64,000 bases of DNA from NCBI RefSeq assembly GCF_029544075.1, contig NZ_JAJQJH010000001.1, forward strand, positions 496,001 through 560,000. Reading direction: 5' to 3'. Positions 55,774 through 64,000 of the stretch are shown here, in pieces (positions within the stretch are counted from its first letter, which is position 1; each line of letters begins with the position of its first letter). Source of the DNA: Chromohalobacter canadensis (GTDB lineage: Bacteria > Pseudomonadota > Gammaproteobacteria > Pseudomonadales > Halomonadaceae). The translations under genes were made by a program, and so were the position numbers. The notes below the pieces were generated by a model, which saw nothing but the letters and a program-made list of their open reading frames with translations, did not search any database and had not been told where the DNA came from.

Positions 55774-57210
55774 ATGTCATTGCGTTTCGATACGGCGTAT
55801 TACCTTGAGCAAAACTCCGACGTCGCGGCTGCTGTGACGGCAGGCGCCATCCCCGGTGCCGAGTGGCATTATGAGACGTACGGTGCGGCCGAGGGACGCA
55901 ATCCCAATGCCGTGTTCGACACCAGCGAATACCTGGAGGCGAATCCGGACGTGGCCGATGCCGTCGCCGCCGGCATCGTCGGGCCGTTCGCGCACTTCCT
56001 GGCGTATGGCGCTGAGGAGGGGCGTGCGCCCAGCGCGGCGTATCAAGACGTGGCGGCGGGGTTCGACGAGAGTGCCTACTTGGACGCCAATCCGGATGTC
56101 GCCGAGGCCGTGGCCAGCGGGAGTTTGGCCAGCGGTTATGAGCATTGGATCAAGTTCGGCCAGTACGAGGCGTCTCGCGAGGCGGTATACACCGATGGCG
56201 GCACCGCCATGCCGGCGCCGGCCCCCGGCGATGACGGGGTCGAGACGGTCGATGTCGTGGCCGGTGAGCTGCCGGTGGCAACGGTGGTGGCGTCGGTGGC
56301 TGCCGGGGCCGAGGTCGAGTCGGGGGCGACGTTCGCCGACATGACGATCGATGGCGATGCAGCGGTGCCCATGACGTTGCCCGAGATCGAGGCGTCTTTC
56401 GAGCTCGGCCTGGAAGATGGCGCGGATACCAGTGGCCTGACGCTGCTCGATCCGGCACGGCTAAACATCGAGGATGGGGCGACCGTCACCATGACATCGG
56501 CACAGTATCGCGCCTTCACGGATATCAACGCGGGCGTCGCGAATACCCCGGGGCATGAAACGGTCGTGTTTAGCGGTGCCGGTCGGATCGACCTTTCCGA
56601 TGAGTCGCATCTGCAGCACGGTGCCTATAACTATGTGGAGGAGTTCCGCCTGAGCGACGAAGGCAATACCTTCATCGCGCCGGACAACGGCTTCCTGATC
56701 ACGGGGGGCACTGGCGATGACCGCATCATCACGAGTGTTGGTGATCAACGAGTGGCGCCCGGCCAGGGTGACGATTGGGTCGATTTTTCCGCCGGCGAGA
56801 CCGACATCGATATCTTGACGTACACCCTCGGTGCGGACGGCGACGATTCGCTGCTCGGGTTCGTGGCCGCGGGAGCGGATGGCAACGCCGCTGACGTTGG
56901 CCCCGGTGAGGATGCGTTGCGATTCAGCGGCGTCGAGGATGTCGCGGCCCTGGCCCTGCGGGTCGATGCGGTGCGCTTTGACGATAACGGCCCGCGGGCT
57001 TCCGCCTCGAAGGATGGCGGTATCGATATGGCGTTGGACTTCCAGAATGGGGGCTCGCTGACGTTCGTCGACTTTCTGGAGGCGGCGACCCTGGTCGAGG
57101 AGCCCCCACTCACTTCTGCCGTGCCCAGTGGAGAAAGCGTGGCGCTCACTGGCGTCAACGCAGATGACCTTTCCATGCTGTTCGGCGCTAGCCTCACGTT
57201 CGAGGCGTGA
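55774..57210 (+). CDS. RTX-like secreted protein with FD modules (P3)
   Basis: 478 residues from the ATG at 55774 (AGGGG about 8 bases upstream, start MSLRFD matching the other cargoes). Three short FD modules occupy residues 1-135: FDTAYYLEQNSDVAAAV, FDTSEYLEANPDVADAV, FDESAYLDANPDVAEAV, each with HY/HF/HW and YG/FG. A Pro/Ala linker and beta-rich body follow, with RTX-like GGTGDDRI and GQGDDWVDFSAGE, ending LFGASLTFEA. Very acidic, no Sec signal. A type I-secreted surface protein is likely. It lies between the DUF6036 pair and the rhamnose operon. A CCTCACG/CGTGAGG hairpin covers its stop codon. Confidence 0.85.
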   Translation: MSLRFDTAYYLEQNSDVAAAVTAGAIPGAEWHYETYGAAEGRNPNAVFDTSEYLEANPDVADAVAAGIVGPFAHFLAYGAEEGRAPSAAYQDVAAGFDESAYLDANPDVAEAVASGSLASGYEHWIKFGQYEASREAVYTDGGTAMPAPAPGDDGVETVDVVAGELPVATVVASVAAGAEVESGATFADMTIDGDAAVPMTLPEIEASFELGLEDGADTSGLTLLDPARLNIEDGATVTMTSAQYRAFTDINAGVANTPGHETVVFSGAGRIDLSDESHLQHGAYNYVEEFRLSDEGNTFIAPDNGFLITGGTGDDRIITSVGDQRVAPGQGDDWVDFSAGETDIDILTYTLGADGDDSLLGFVAAGADGNAADVGPGEDALRFSGVEDVAALALRVDAVRFDDNGPRASASKDGGIDMALDFQNGGSLTFVDFLEAATLVEEPPLTSAVPSGESVALTGVNADDLSMLFGASLTFEA

Positions 57211-57302
57211 GGTGGTGGTCGTGGGGCCTTGGTGGTAAACAGGCGTTTACGTTGGTTCATCGCCGATCAGCGTGAAATGACAGGGCCCCACCATGCTTAC
57301 CG

Positions 57303-57377
57303 CTATCGGGAATCAATTCCCTCCCACAAAGACAAGCCAACTGACAGGGGGCTGTGGGAGCGAACTTGTTCGCGATG
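57303..57377. repeat. REP pair, class B
   Basis: Minus-side GGGAATCAATTCCC (57303-57330) and plus-side GCGAACTTGTTCGC (57351-57377). Flanking ACCATGCTTACCGCTATC and TTTCCCGGCAAAGTGCGATG segments match those at 42550-42672, so the repeated unit is larger than the hairpins. Confidence 0.9.
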
Positions 57378-57477
57378 ATCTGGGCCGCGTTTCCCGGCAA
57401 AGTGCGATGAACCTTTACTTTGACCGTGGAGGCCTACGCCGTAGACTAGGGCGGTTTTAACAGCAGCGGATACCACA

Positions 57478-58578
57478 ATGAAGATCCTAGTCACGGGGGG
57501 CGCCGGCTTCATCGGGTCGGCGGTGATTCGGCATGTGATCGCCGAGACCGAGCATGCCGTGGTCAATGTCGATGCATTGACCTATGCGGGTAACCTGGCG
57601 TCGCTGGGCGAGGCGGCGGACAGCGAGCGTTATGCCTTCGAGCGTGTGGATATCGGCGATGCCGAGGCGTTGCGCGAGGTGTTCGCGCGGCACCAGCCGG
57701 AGGCCGTCATGCATCTGGCGGCGGAGTCCCATGTCGACCGTTCCATCCATGGGCCGGCGGATTTCATCCAGACCAACCTGGTGGGGACGGGCGTGCTACT
57801 CGAAGTGGCGCGTGAGTACTATGAGCGACTGGATGCGCCGCGCCGCGCTGCGTTTCGCTTTCACCATGTCTCGACCGATGAGGTCTACGGCGATCTTGAT
57901 GGGCCGACGGGACTGTTCACCGAGGAAACGCCCTACGCGCCAAGCTCGCCTTATTCCGCGAGCAAGGCGGGGTCCGATCATTTGGTGCGTGCCTGGTATC
58001 GTACCTTTGGCCTGCCGGTACTGGTGACGAACTGCTCGAATAACTACGGCCCGTACCATTTTCCCGAAAAACTCATTCCCTTGATGATTCTCAACGCTCG
58101 GGCGGGTAAGCCCTTGCCTGTCTATGGCGATGGCAGTCAAATTCGGGATTGGCTGTATGTCGAGGATCACGCGCGTGCGCTGGTGACGGTCCTCGAATCG
58201 GGGCGTGTGGGTGAAACCTACAACATCGGCGGTCATAACGAGTATCGCAACCTCGAGGTGGTCGAGCATATCTGCGCCTTGCTGGAAGAGCTGGCCCCCG
58301 AGCATCCGGCGGGCGTGACGCGATACGCGGAGTTGATCACCTACGTCAAGGACCGCCCGGGCCATGACCTGCGGTATGCCATCGATGCCGGCAAGATCGA
58401 GCGTGAGCTGGGCTGGCGCCCGAGTGAAACGTTCGAAAGCGGGTTGCGCAAGACCGTGCAGTGGTATCTGGACAACGACGCCTGGGTCGCTGACGTGACC
58501 AGTGGTGCGTACCGCGAGTGGACTCGGCGCCATTACGGTGAGCAGACGCCGAGCGCCGAGGCCGAGACGAAGGAATGA
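57478..58578 (+). CDS. rmlB: dTDP-glucose 4,6-dehydratase
   Basis: 366 residues. NAD-binding GGAGFIGS, catalytic [10 protein letters not shown] and [12 protein letters not shown], and [13 protein letters not shown] are intact. An extended SDR enzyme, the second chemical step of dTDP-L-rhamnose synthesis. First gene of the rml operon in the order B-A-C-D. Confidence 0.96.
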   Translation: MKILVTGGAGFIGSAVIRHVIAETEHAVVNVDALTYAGNLASLGEAADSERYAFERVDIGDAEALREVFARHQPEAVMHLAAESHVDRSIHGPADFIQTNLVGTGVLLEVAREYYERLDAPRRAAFRFHHVSTDEVYGDLDGPTGLFTEETPYAPSSPYSASKAGSDHLVRAWYRTFGLPVLVTNCSNNYGPYHFPEKLIPLMILNARAGKPLPVYGDGSQIRDWLYVEDHARALVTVLESGRVGETYNIGGHNEYRNLEVVEHICALLEELAPEHPAGVTRYAELITYVKDRPGHDLRYAIDAGKIERELGWRPSETFESGLRKTVQWYLDNDAWVADVTSGAYREWTRRHYGEQTPSAEAETKE

Positions 58579-58602
58579 ACGACGCTTCAAGGATTCGATA
58601 CT

Positions 58603-59490
58603 ATGAAACGTAAAGGCATTATTTTGGCGGGTGGCTCCGGAACACGCTTGCACCCGGTCACGTTGGCGGTTTCCAAGCAGCTGTTGCCGGTGCACGACAA
58701 GCCGATGATTTATTATCCGTTGGCGACGTTGATGATGGCGGGGATCGACGAGGTGTTGATCATTTCGACCCCGCAGGACACACCGCGTTTCGAGCAGTTG
58801 CTCGGCGATGGGTCGCAATGGGGCATATCACTGCAATACGCGGTGCAGCCGTCGCCGGATGGTTTGGCTCAGGCCTTTATCATCGCCAAGGACTTTCTCG
58901 ATGGCGCGCCCAGTTGCTTGATGTTGGGCGACAATATCTTCTACGGGCACGATCTGAAGCCGTTGCTCGACAGCGCCATGGCGCGTCCCCATGGGGCGAG
59001 CGTGTTCGCCTACCATGTGCATGACCCTGAACGTTACGGCGTGGTGGATTTCGATGCCCAGGGGCGGGCTACGTCATTGGAGGAAAAACCGGCCGAGCCC
59101 AAGTCGCACTATGCCGTGACGGGCCTGTATTTCTACGACGGTGATGTGGTCGAGATGGCCGAGTCGCTGACTCCGTCCGCGCGTGGCGAGCTGGAAATCA
59201 CCGATATCAACCGGCTATACCTCGAACGTGGCGATCTCAATGTGGAGATCATGGGGCGCGGTTTTGCCTGGCTGGATACCGGCACCCACGAGTCGCTGAT
59301 GGAGGCGTCCAACTTCATCGCCACCATCGAACATCGCCAGGGGCTGAAGGCGTGCTGCCCTGAGGAAATTGCCTGGCGCCGAGGGTTGATCGACGATGAA
59401 CGGCTGCTGGCATTGGCGGCGCCGTTGGCGAAGAGCGGCTATGGACAATATTTGCAGCGCCTGGTGAAGGAAGGGAGGCAACGCGCATGA
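58603..59490 (+). CDS. rmlA: Glucose-1-phosphate thymidylyltransferase
   Basis: 295 residues. Nucleotide-binding [44 protein letters not shown], and [19 protein letters not shown] match the short-form RmlA. It makes dTDP-glucose from glucose-1-phosphate and dTTP. It is 24 bp after rmlB; its stop overlaps rmlC by 4 bp. Confidence 0.96.
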   Translation: MKRKGIILAGGSGTRLHPVTLAVSKQLLPVHDKPMIYYPLATLMMAGIDEVLIISTPQDTPRFEQLLGDGSQWGISLQYAVQPSPDGLAQAFIIAKDFLDGAPSCLMLGDNIFYGHDLKPLLDSAMARPHGASVFAYHVHDPERYGVVDFDAQGRATSLEEKPAEPKSHYAVTGLYFYDGDVVEMAESLTPSARGELEITDINRLYLERGDLNVEIMGRGFAWLDTGTHESLMEASNFIATIEHRQGLKACCPEEIAWRRGLIDDERLLALAAPLAKSGYGQYLQRLVKEGRQRA

Positions 59491-60032
59491 AAACCATCGA
59501 AACATCGCTGCCGGAGGTCGTGATTCTCGAGCCGAAGGTGTTCGGCGACGAGCGGGGCTTCTTCATGGAAAGCTTCAACCGGCGTGCGTTCGAAGAGGCC
59601 ACCGGTTGCGAGCGGGATTTCGTGCAGGATAACCACTCGCGCTCGCGCCAAGGGGTGCTGCGCGGGCTGCATTACCAGCTCGAGCAACCGCAAGGCAAAC
59701 TGGTACGGGTCACCCATGGCCGGGTGTTCGATGTGGCGGTGGATTTGCGCCGTTCTTCCGCGCATTTCGGGCGTTGGGTTGGTGTGGAGCTGTCTGCGGA
59801 AAACCACCGTCAGTTGTGGGTGCCGGAGGGCTTTGGGCATGGTTTCGTGGTGCTTTCCGAGAGTGCCGACTTTCTGTACAAGACCACCGCTTATTACCAT
59901 CCTGCCTCTGAGCGCAGCATTCGTTACGACGATCCCGAGTTGGCGATCGCTTGGCCGGATGTGCCGGGTCTGACACTGTCGGACAAGGACTTGGCCGGTG
60001 CAGCGTTTCACGAGGCGGAGGTGTTCGAATGA
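59487..60032 (+). CDS. rmlC: dTDP-4-dehydrorhamnose 3,5-epimerase
   Basis: 181 residues, cupin fold. [20 protein letters not shown] has the catalytic-site histidine, then [40 protein letters not shown] and [13 protein letters not shown]. The third step of dTDP-rhamnose synthesis. Overlaps rmlA and rmlD by 4 bp each. Confidence 0.96.
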   Translation: MKTIETSLPEVVILEPKVFGDERGFFMESFNRRAFEEATGCERDFVQDNHSRSRQGVLRGLHYQLEQPQGKLVRVTHGRVFDVAVDLRRSSAHFGRWVGVELSAENHRQLWVPEGFGHGFVVLSESADFLYKTTAYYHPASERSIRYDDPELAIAWPDVPGLTLSDKDLAGAAFHEAEVFE

Positions 60033-60937
60033 GTGAGCCAATACGCCCCGAATGGTTGTTGTTGGGTGCGGGGGGGCAGGTCGGGCGCGAGTTGTGTCGT
60101 GCCTTGCAGCCGCTGGGTCAGGGCGTTGCCTTGACTCGCGCGGAATGCGATCTGTCGGTCCCGGGGGCCGCCGAGGAGATGATTGCGCGTTACGAGCCCG
60201 GCATGGTCGTCAATGCAGCGGCCTATACAGCGGTCGACCGCGCCGAGGAAGAGCCGGCTCTGGCGCGCCGCATCAATGCCGAGGCGGTGGCGGAGATCGC
60301 CCAGGCCTGCGCTCGCCATGACATGCCGCTGGTACATTACTCGACGGATTACGTTTTCGATGGGTCGGGAGAGGCGCCGTTTGCGGAACATGATGCGACG
60401 GGGCCGCTGGGAGAATACGGCCGCTCCAAGCTGGCGGGAGAGCAGGCGATTGCCGATGCCGGGGGACGTTCCCTGGTGCTACGCACTAGCTGGGTGTATG
60501 CCGCCCATGGCCGCAACTTCGTTCGGACCATGCTGCGCTTGGCCGCCGAACGCGATCACCTGCGTATTATCGACGACCAGGTCGGCGCACCGACGTGGGC
60601 CGCGACGATTGCCGACGTCACGGCCCTGGCACTATTCGAATGGCGTCGCCAGGCATGGGATGCGCAACTGTCGGGTGTCTATCATCTGAGCGCGTCGGAT
60701 AGCGTGAGTTGGTGCGGTTTCGCCCAGGCGATTTTCGAGGAGGCTGCGAATCTGGGGCTGCTGGAAGCGACGGCATTGCCCAGTGTTGAGGCGATTCCCT
60801 CCAGTGCGTATCCGCAGCCGGCACGTCGGCCTCTCAATTCGCGACTCTCGACCCAACGCCTGCAAACGGCCTTCGGTATCGCAATGCCGCACTGGCGTGA
60901 AGCCTTGCGCGTGTGCCTGACATCGATGCGGGCATGA
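60029..60937 (+). CDS. rmlD: dTDP-4-dehydrorhamnose reductase
   Basis: 302 residues from the ATG at 60029 (ATGA overlap with rmlC); the longer frame starting at 59951 is not needed. NADPH-binding LLGAGGQVGRELC, VNAAAYTAVDRAE, YSTDYVFDGSGEAPF, YGRSKLAGEQA and DQVGAPTWAATIAD are intact. It makes dTDP-L-rhamnose, substrate for the GT2 (25489) and probably the RgpF-domain (28965) enzymes. Confidence 0.96.
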   Translation: MSEPIRPEWLLLGAGGQVGRELCRALQPLGQGVALTRAECDLSVPGAAEEMIARYEPGMVVNAAAYTAVDRAEEEPALARRINAEAVAEIAQACARHDMPLVHYSTDYVFDGSGEAPFAEHDATGPLGEYGRSKLAGEQAIADAGGRSLVLRTSWVYAAHGRNFVRTMLRLAAERDHLRIIDDQVGAPTWAATIADVTALALFEWRRQAWDAQLSGVYHLSASDSVSWCGFAQAIFEEAANLGLLEATALPSVEAIPSSAYPQPARRPLNSRLSTQRLQTAFGIAMPHWREALRVCLTSMRA

Positions 60938-60943
60938 GATGGG

Positions 60944-60978
60944 TCGCCATGAGCTGCGCTGGGGCGACGTCATGGCGA
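60944..60978 (+). terminator. Hairpin after rmlD
   Basis: TCGCCATGA (60944-60952) and TCATGGCGA (60970-60978), a perfect 9-bp stem with a 17-base loop, six bases after the stop. No T tract. The rest of the gap to 61203 has no gene. Confidence 0.5.
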
Positions 60979-61203
60979 GGAAACATCCGGCAATGGGTTG
61001 GCGCCTGGGATTCGACATGCCCGGATACCGGCCGATTTAGCGGGTGTGCCTGCGACAATGGTGGAATATCGCGTTTCAAAGAGTAACGTTCGGCTTACGT
61101 CAGGTATACTATCGCCCCGTGAACCAAAGGGTATCGCCGGGTAGAGGCGATACATGCCGAATTTGCGCCGCTGGCTGCCCTTGGCTACCGCGCCAAGGAA
61201 GGT

Positions 61204-63234
61204 GTGACGGGCGTTGCCCACCGCCGATTACGATTATTCCCCATGATGCGCTTGAAGAGCCTCGGCGTTCGCTTGGTCATTGCGACGATTGTGCCCCTCC
61301 TGTTGGTTACGGTCATGCTGTATCCGATTTTTCGTACCCACCTGGAGACACGTCTCGACAGCAGTCGCCAGGGCGCGACGACGCTGTTGAACGCCGAACA
61401 CGACGCTCTGCTGCACGATATGAACGAGAGCTTCAATCAGGTGCTGGCGGTGGCCGATCTGCCGATCCTGCGGCGCCATCTGCGTAACGTGCTTGCCGGG
61501 GATGAGGGGGAGGCTACGCTCGATCCTTTGGCCGCCATGCTCGAAACGTTGGCGACCCATTTCGGGCGCTATACGCGTCTGGTGCTCATCGACATGACCG
61601 GAGAAGAACTGCTCGAGGCTGGCTCGCGCATGCTGCCGTATCCGACAGGTATCCGATATGCTCAGTCGGGGGTTTTCCGCGGTACCGAGCGATTGCCGCC
61701 CCGGGGGCTCTACGTTTCCGCCCCCCGCCTCGGGGAGAGCCGCCGGGAGGGCAAGCTGGTCACTACGGCGGTGATCGATATCGCCACGCCGGTATTTGGT
61801 CAGGACGGCCAACGCCTGGGGATGCTGTTGTTTACCCTGGATTGGCATTACCTCACGGCGAGCCTTCCGCATGCCATCGACAGCGGTGAAGGAGTGCGGG
61901 CCGTTATGGTGGATGATCAGGGCAGATGGCTGCTGCCCAATACCGAGGCAGGGCTTCGCTTCGGCGATTCCCTCGCGGAGCGCTATCCCCACGTCTGGCA
62001 CGATCTCTCTTCCCAACCGCAGGGCGAGATATTGCTCGATGACGACCTCTTGCAATTCCGCACGCAGGATATTCGTGCGGCTGCCGAGAGCAACAAGGTG
62101 GGCATGATCGTCACTCCGTCGGCGTCCCAACCCTGGCGGCTGGGGATCGTGGTGCCGCGCCCCAGCTTGGCCGGCCTGCTGGCGGAGAATCCCTGGCAAA
62201 TCGCGGTGCTCGCGCTCATCTATCTGCTTTCGGTGATCGTGGGGGTGCTGTGGGTGCTCAGCCTGCATCGCCAACGTTACTTGCGTCGCCAAGCGATGGG
62301 ATTTTCCCGCGAAGCTCAGCATCTCGCCAGGGAATCCCGGCAGTATGCCAGCGAGGTACAGGATCTCTATGAGAACGCGCCCTGTGGCTATCATTCGCTG
62401 GATCGCGATGGGCGTATCGTTAAGATCAACCGCACCGAGCTGGAGTGGTTGGGGTACCGGGCCGATGAAGTGATCGACAAACAGCATTATCGCGATTTCG
62501 TGACCCCCGGTACCCGCGCGGCGTTCGACAATGCATTCCAGGGCGTTCTGAGCGCGAGGCAGGAAGGGGCTGCGGAGTGTGTGCTCATGTGCCGTGATGG
62601 CACCCGGCTACCGGTAGCCATCCAAGCCACTGCCCAAGTCATTGAGGGGCAGTTTCAATATTCCCGTGCCACGGTATTCGATCTGAGCGAGCGCAAGCAG
62701 CTCGAGGCGCGCCTGGCCGAGCAGGCCATGGTCGATCCGTTGACTGGGTTGTGGAATCGACGTTACCTGAAGGGGCAGGCGGCCAAGGAATTAGCGCGGG
62801 CATGCCGTAGCGGAACGTCGCTGAGCCTGATCGTCATCGATCTGGATCACTTCAAGCGCATCAACGACACTCACGGCCATGATGTGGGCGATCTGATACT
62901 GCAGTCCTTCGCCGATACAGCGCGAGCGCAGTTGCGCGAAGGGGATACTCTGTGTCGCATGGGCGGCGAGGAGTTCATCGTCCTGTTGCCCGATACGGCT
63001 CCCGAGAAGGCCATGCAGGTTGCTGAGCGGCTGCGTCTGGCCATCTCGGCCACGCCAGCCGAGGTGGAGGCCGACGCCGTTGCGACAGGTCGCCTGGCCT
63101 ACACTGCCTCGCTGGGGTTGGCGCGCGTCGCTCTCGATGAAGCGTCTCTGGAGCCGGCCATCAAGCGTGCCGACGAAGGCCTCTATGCGGCCAAGAACGC
63201 GGGGCGCAATCGCGTGCACTGGCACACCGGCTAG
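61204..63234 (+). CDS. Membrane diguanylate cyclase (Cache-PAS-GGDEF)
   Basis: 676 residues if the GTG at 61204 (AAGGA close upstream) is used; an ATG at 61243 also fits. A first membrane helix (LVIATIVPLLLVTVMLYPIF), a ~290-residue periplasmic dCache-like sensor, a second helix (QIAVLALIYLLSVIVGVLWV), a PAS domain (LYENAPCGYHSLDRDGRIVK; FDLSERKQLEARL), and a GGDEF domain (DPLTGLWNRRYLKG, DLDHFKRINDTHGHDVGD). The active site is GGEEF, so it should make c-di-GMP. The RxxD inhibitory site is present (REGD, nine residues before GGEEF). The periplasmic ligand is unknown. c-di-GMP control of surface polysaccharides or adhesins would fit the neighbourhood. Confidence 0.93.
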   Translation: MTGVAHRRLRLFPMMRLKSLGVRLVIATIVPLLLVTVMLYPIFRTHLETRLDSSRQGATTLLNAEHDALLHDMNESFNQVLAVADLPILRRHLRNVLAGDEGEATLDPLAAMLETLATHFGRYTRLVLIDMTGEELLEAGSRMLPYPTGIRYAQSGVFRGTERLPPRGLYVSAPRLGESRREGKLVTTAVIDIATPVFGQDGQRLGMLLFTLDWHYLTASLPHAIDSGEGVRAVMVDDQGRWLLPNTEAGLRFGDSLAERYPHVWHDLSSQPQGEILLDDDLLQFRTQDIRAAAESNKVGMIVTPSASQPWRLGIVVPRPSLAGLLAENPWQIAVLALIYLLSVIVGVLWVLSLHRQRYLRRQAMGFSREAQHLARESRQYASEVQDLYENAPCGYHSLDRDGRIVKINRTELEWLGYRADEVIDKQHYRDFVTPGTRAAFDNAFQGVLSARQEGAAECVLMCRDGTRLPVAIQATAQVIEGQFQYSRATVFDLSERKQLEARLAEQAMVDPLTGLWNRRYLKGQAAKELARACRSGTSLSLIVIDLDHFKRINDTHGHDVGDLILQSFADTARAQLREGDTLCRMGGEEFIVLLPDTAPEKAMQVAERLRLAISATPAEVEADAVATGRLAYTASLGLARVALDEASLEPAIKRADEGLYAAKNAGRNRVHWHTG

Positions 63235-63282
63235 GCCGCTATCCACCAATGTCTAAAGGCGCGGTGACAGTGAATGCTGGAT

Positions 63283-63317
63283 TCTATGTCGGACATAGAG
63301 GTAAATTTGTCCAACAA
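63283..63317. promoter_or_regulatory. Two FadR/GntR-type operator candidates upstream of the regulator
   Basis: TCTATGTCGGACATAGA (63283-63299) is a palindrome centred on 63291. TTGTCCAACAA (63307-63317), centred on 63312, fits the FadR-subfamily pattern tnGTnnnACna. The first contains the same GTnnnAC core. The centres are 21 bp, two helical turns, apart and end 17 bp before the regulator's start. Confidence 0.5.
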
Positions 63318-63334
63318 GGCAGGCGGAGCCGTTT

Positions 63335-64000
63335 ATGCGCCCCTCTTCACTTTCCGGTACCACGGCACGACCCGATATCGCCGAGTCGTTGGCCCAGGCG
63401 ATTTTCAGTGGCCGTTATGCACCCGGTGACTTGATCCCCCGCGAGCTGGATCTTTGTGAGACGTATGGCGTCAGCCGAAGCACGGTGCGTAGCGTCTTGC
63501 AAAATCTGGTTTCGGCAGGGCTTTTGGTACGTATTTCAGGTCAGGGTACACGTGTACGAGAGCTGACCCAGTGGCACATGCTCGATCCGCGAGTGACCGA
63601 GTGGATGGCGCGCTATGCCGAGCCCAACCCACGCTTCCAGCGTGAAATCTATGCCTTCCGTGTGGCCGTCGAACCTTTCGTAGCGTACCTGGCGGCAACC
63701 GCTGCCACGGCCACCGATCTGCTGGCCATCGAGCAGGCCTACGACGGCATGACGCGGAGTCTCGAGACGCCCGATCACTGTTGGGAAGGGCGCTCCCACG
63801 ACGATTATGATGTGGCCTTCCACGAGGCGATTTTCGCCGCGACACACAACGTTGTGTGGACGCAGCTCAGTCATGTGCTGCGGCCCACGATCACGGTGCT
63901 GGTCCAGCGTTCCAACCAGAGCGCCGATGAGCTCGCCGACAGCATGGAGCGCCACCGCAAGGTGATGGAAGCGATTCGTCTGCGTCAGCCGGAACGGGCG
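63335..64000 (+). CDS. GntR/FadR family transcriptional regulator, 3' end outside window
   Basis: The first 222 codons; the frame runs off the window. ATG at 63335 with GGAG 7 bases upstream. Winged helix: LAQAIFSGRYAPGDLIPREL, DLCETYGVSRSTVRSVLQNL, GLLVRISGQGTRV. The FCD ligand domain begins near residue 85 (EIYAFRVAVEPFVAYLAATA), with FHEAIFAATHN carrying one conserved metal-site histidine. RSTVR and the FCD domain suggest a sugar-acid or organic-acid regulator (DgoR/LldR-like). Its target operon lies beyond the window. Confidence 0.88.
   Translation, partial: MRPSSLSGTTARPDIAESLAQAIFSGRYAPGDLIPRELDLCETYGVSRSTVRSVLQNLVSAGLLVRISGQGTRVRELTQWHMLDPRVTEWMARYAEPNPRFQREIYAFRVAVEPFVAYLAATAATATDLLAIEQAYDGMTRSLETPDHCWEGRSHDDYDVAFHEAIFAATHNVVWTQLSHVLRPTITVLVQRSNQSADELADSMERHRKVMEAIRLRQPERA

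Overview
The window reads as chromosome from a halophilic gammaproteobacterium, most likely Halomonadaceae (Halomonas or Chromohalobacter type). This is inferred from GC-rich DNA, the nlpD-rpoS, tesA/ybbA and glyA neighbourhoods, very acidic exported proteins, and Pseudomonas-like REP sequences with a RAYT transposase. Species cannot be fixed from the sequence alone. No rRNA, tRNA, CRISPR array or prophage was seen.

Layout. 1-16057 is mostly housekeeping: a DUF368 membrane protein (5' end outside the window), nlpD, rpoS, a TolC-type protein, alr, lpxL, ettA, a short LOV photoreceptor, an MFS transporter, a SelW-like protein, zntB, and the divergent tesA / ybbA-ybbP pair. 16082-17561 is a REP array with a RAYT gene in its middle, followed by glyA. 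19439-24124 encodes a complete type I secretion system (ABC exporter, HlyD adaptor, TolC-type pore). 24102-32432 is a surface polysaccharide locus: initiating sugar-phosphate transferase, GT2, Wzm/Wzt exporter, and a methyltransferase-WbsX-RgpF fusion. 33029-37561 holds two convergent genes for acidic secreted, S-layer-like proteins. 37860-44154 is a Gtr-type glycan-modification cluster (gtrA, gtrB, two intact large membrane glucosyltransferase-like genes, one gene with a nonsense codon, one gene remnant). 44444-47596 is an RTX-like cargo. 47781-52825 carries an HNH protein, a tyrosine recombinase, SapC, a small protein, a tiny lipoprotein and a UvrD-like helicase. 53250-55624 holds an OGFr-like protein, a REP array and a DUF6036-like pair. 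55774-57210 is a third RTX-like cargo. 57478-60937 is rmlBACD, followed by a diguanylate cyclase and a GntR/FadR regulator cut by the window end.

How it fits together. The exporter, three cargoes that share an N-terminal FD-x3-Y...HY-x2-(Y/F)G-x2-EG module array, SapC, and the rhamnose/O-polysaccharide genes look like one cell-surface-layer system. The same module also lies inside the WbsX/RgpF glycosyltransferase, so it may recognise the surface glycan.

The most striking structure is at 33413-37561. The expressed S-layer-like gene (strong candidate promoter, structured leader, start codon, modules) faces a second gene with a full-length intact body and its own terminator but no promoter, start codon or modules. 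The two share an exact 21-bp inverted repeat, in the same reading frame, at the module/body junction. Inverting this 4.1-kb segment would fuse the silent body in frame to the expressed N-terminus. This resembles the Campylobacter fetus sap switch in logic, and a tyrosine recombinase next to sapC lies about 11 kb away. The inversion itself is inference and has not been shown.
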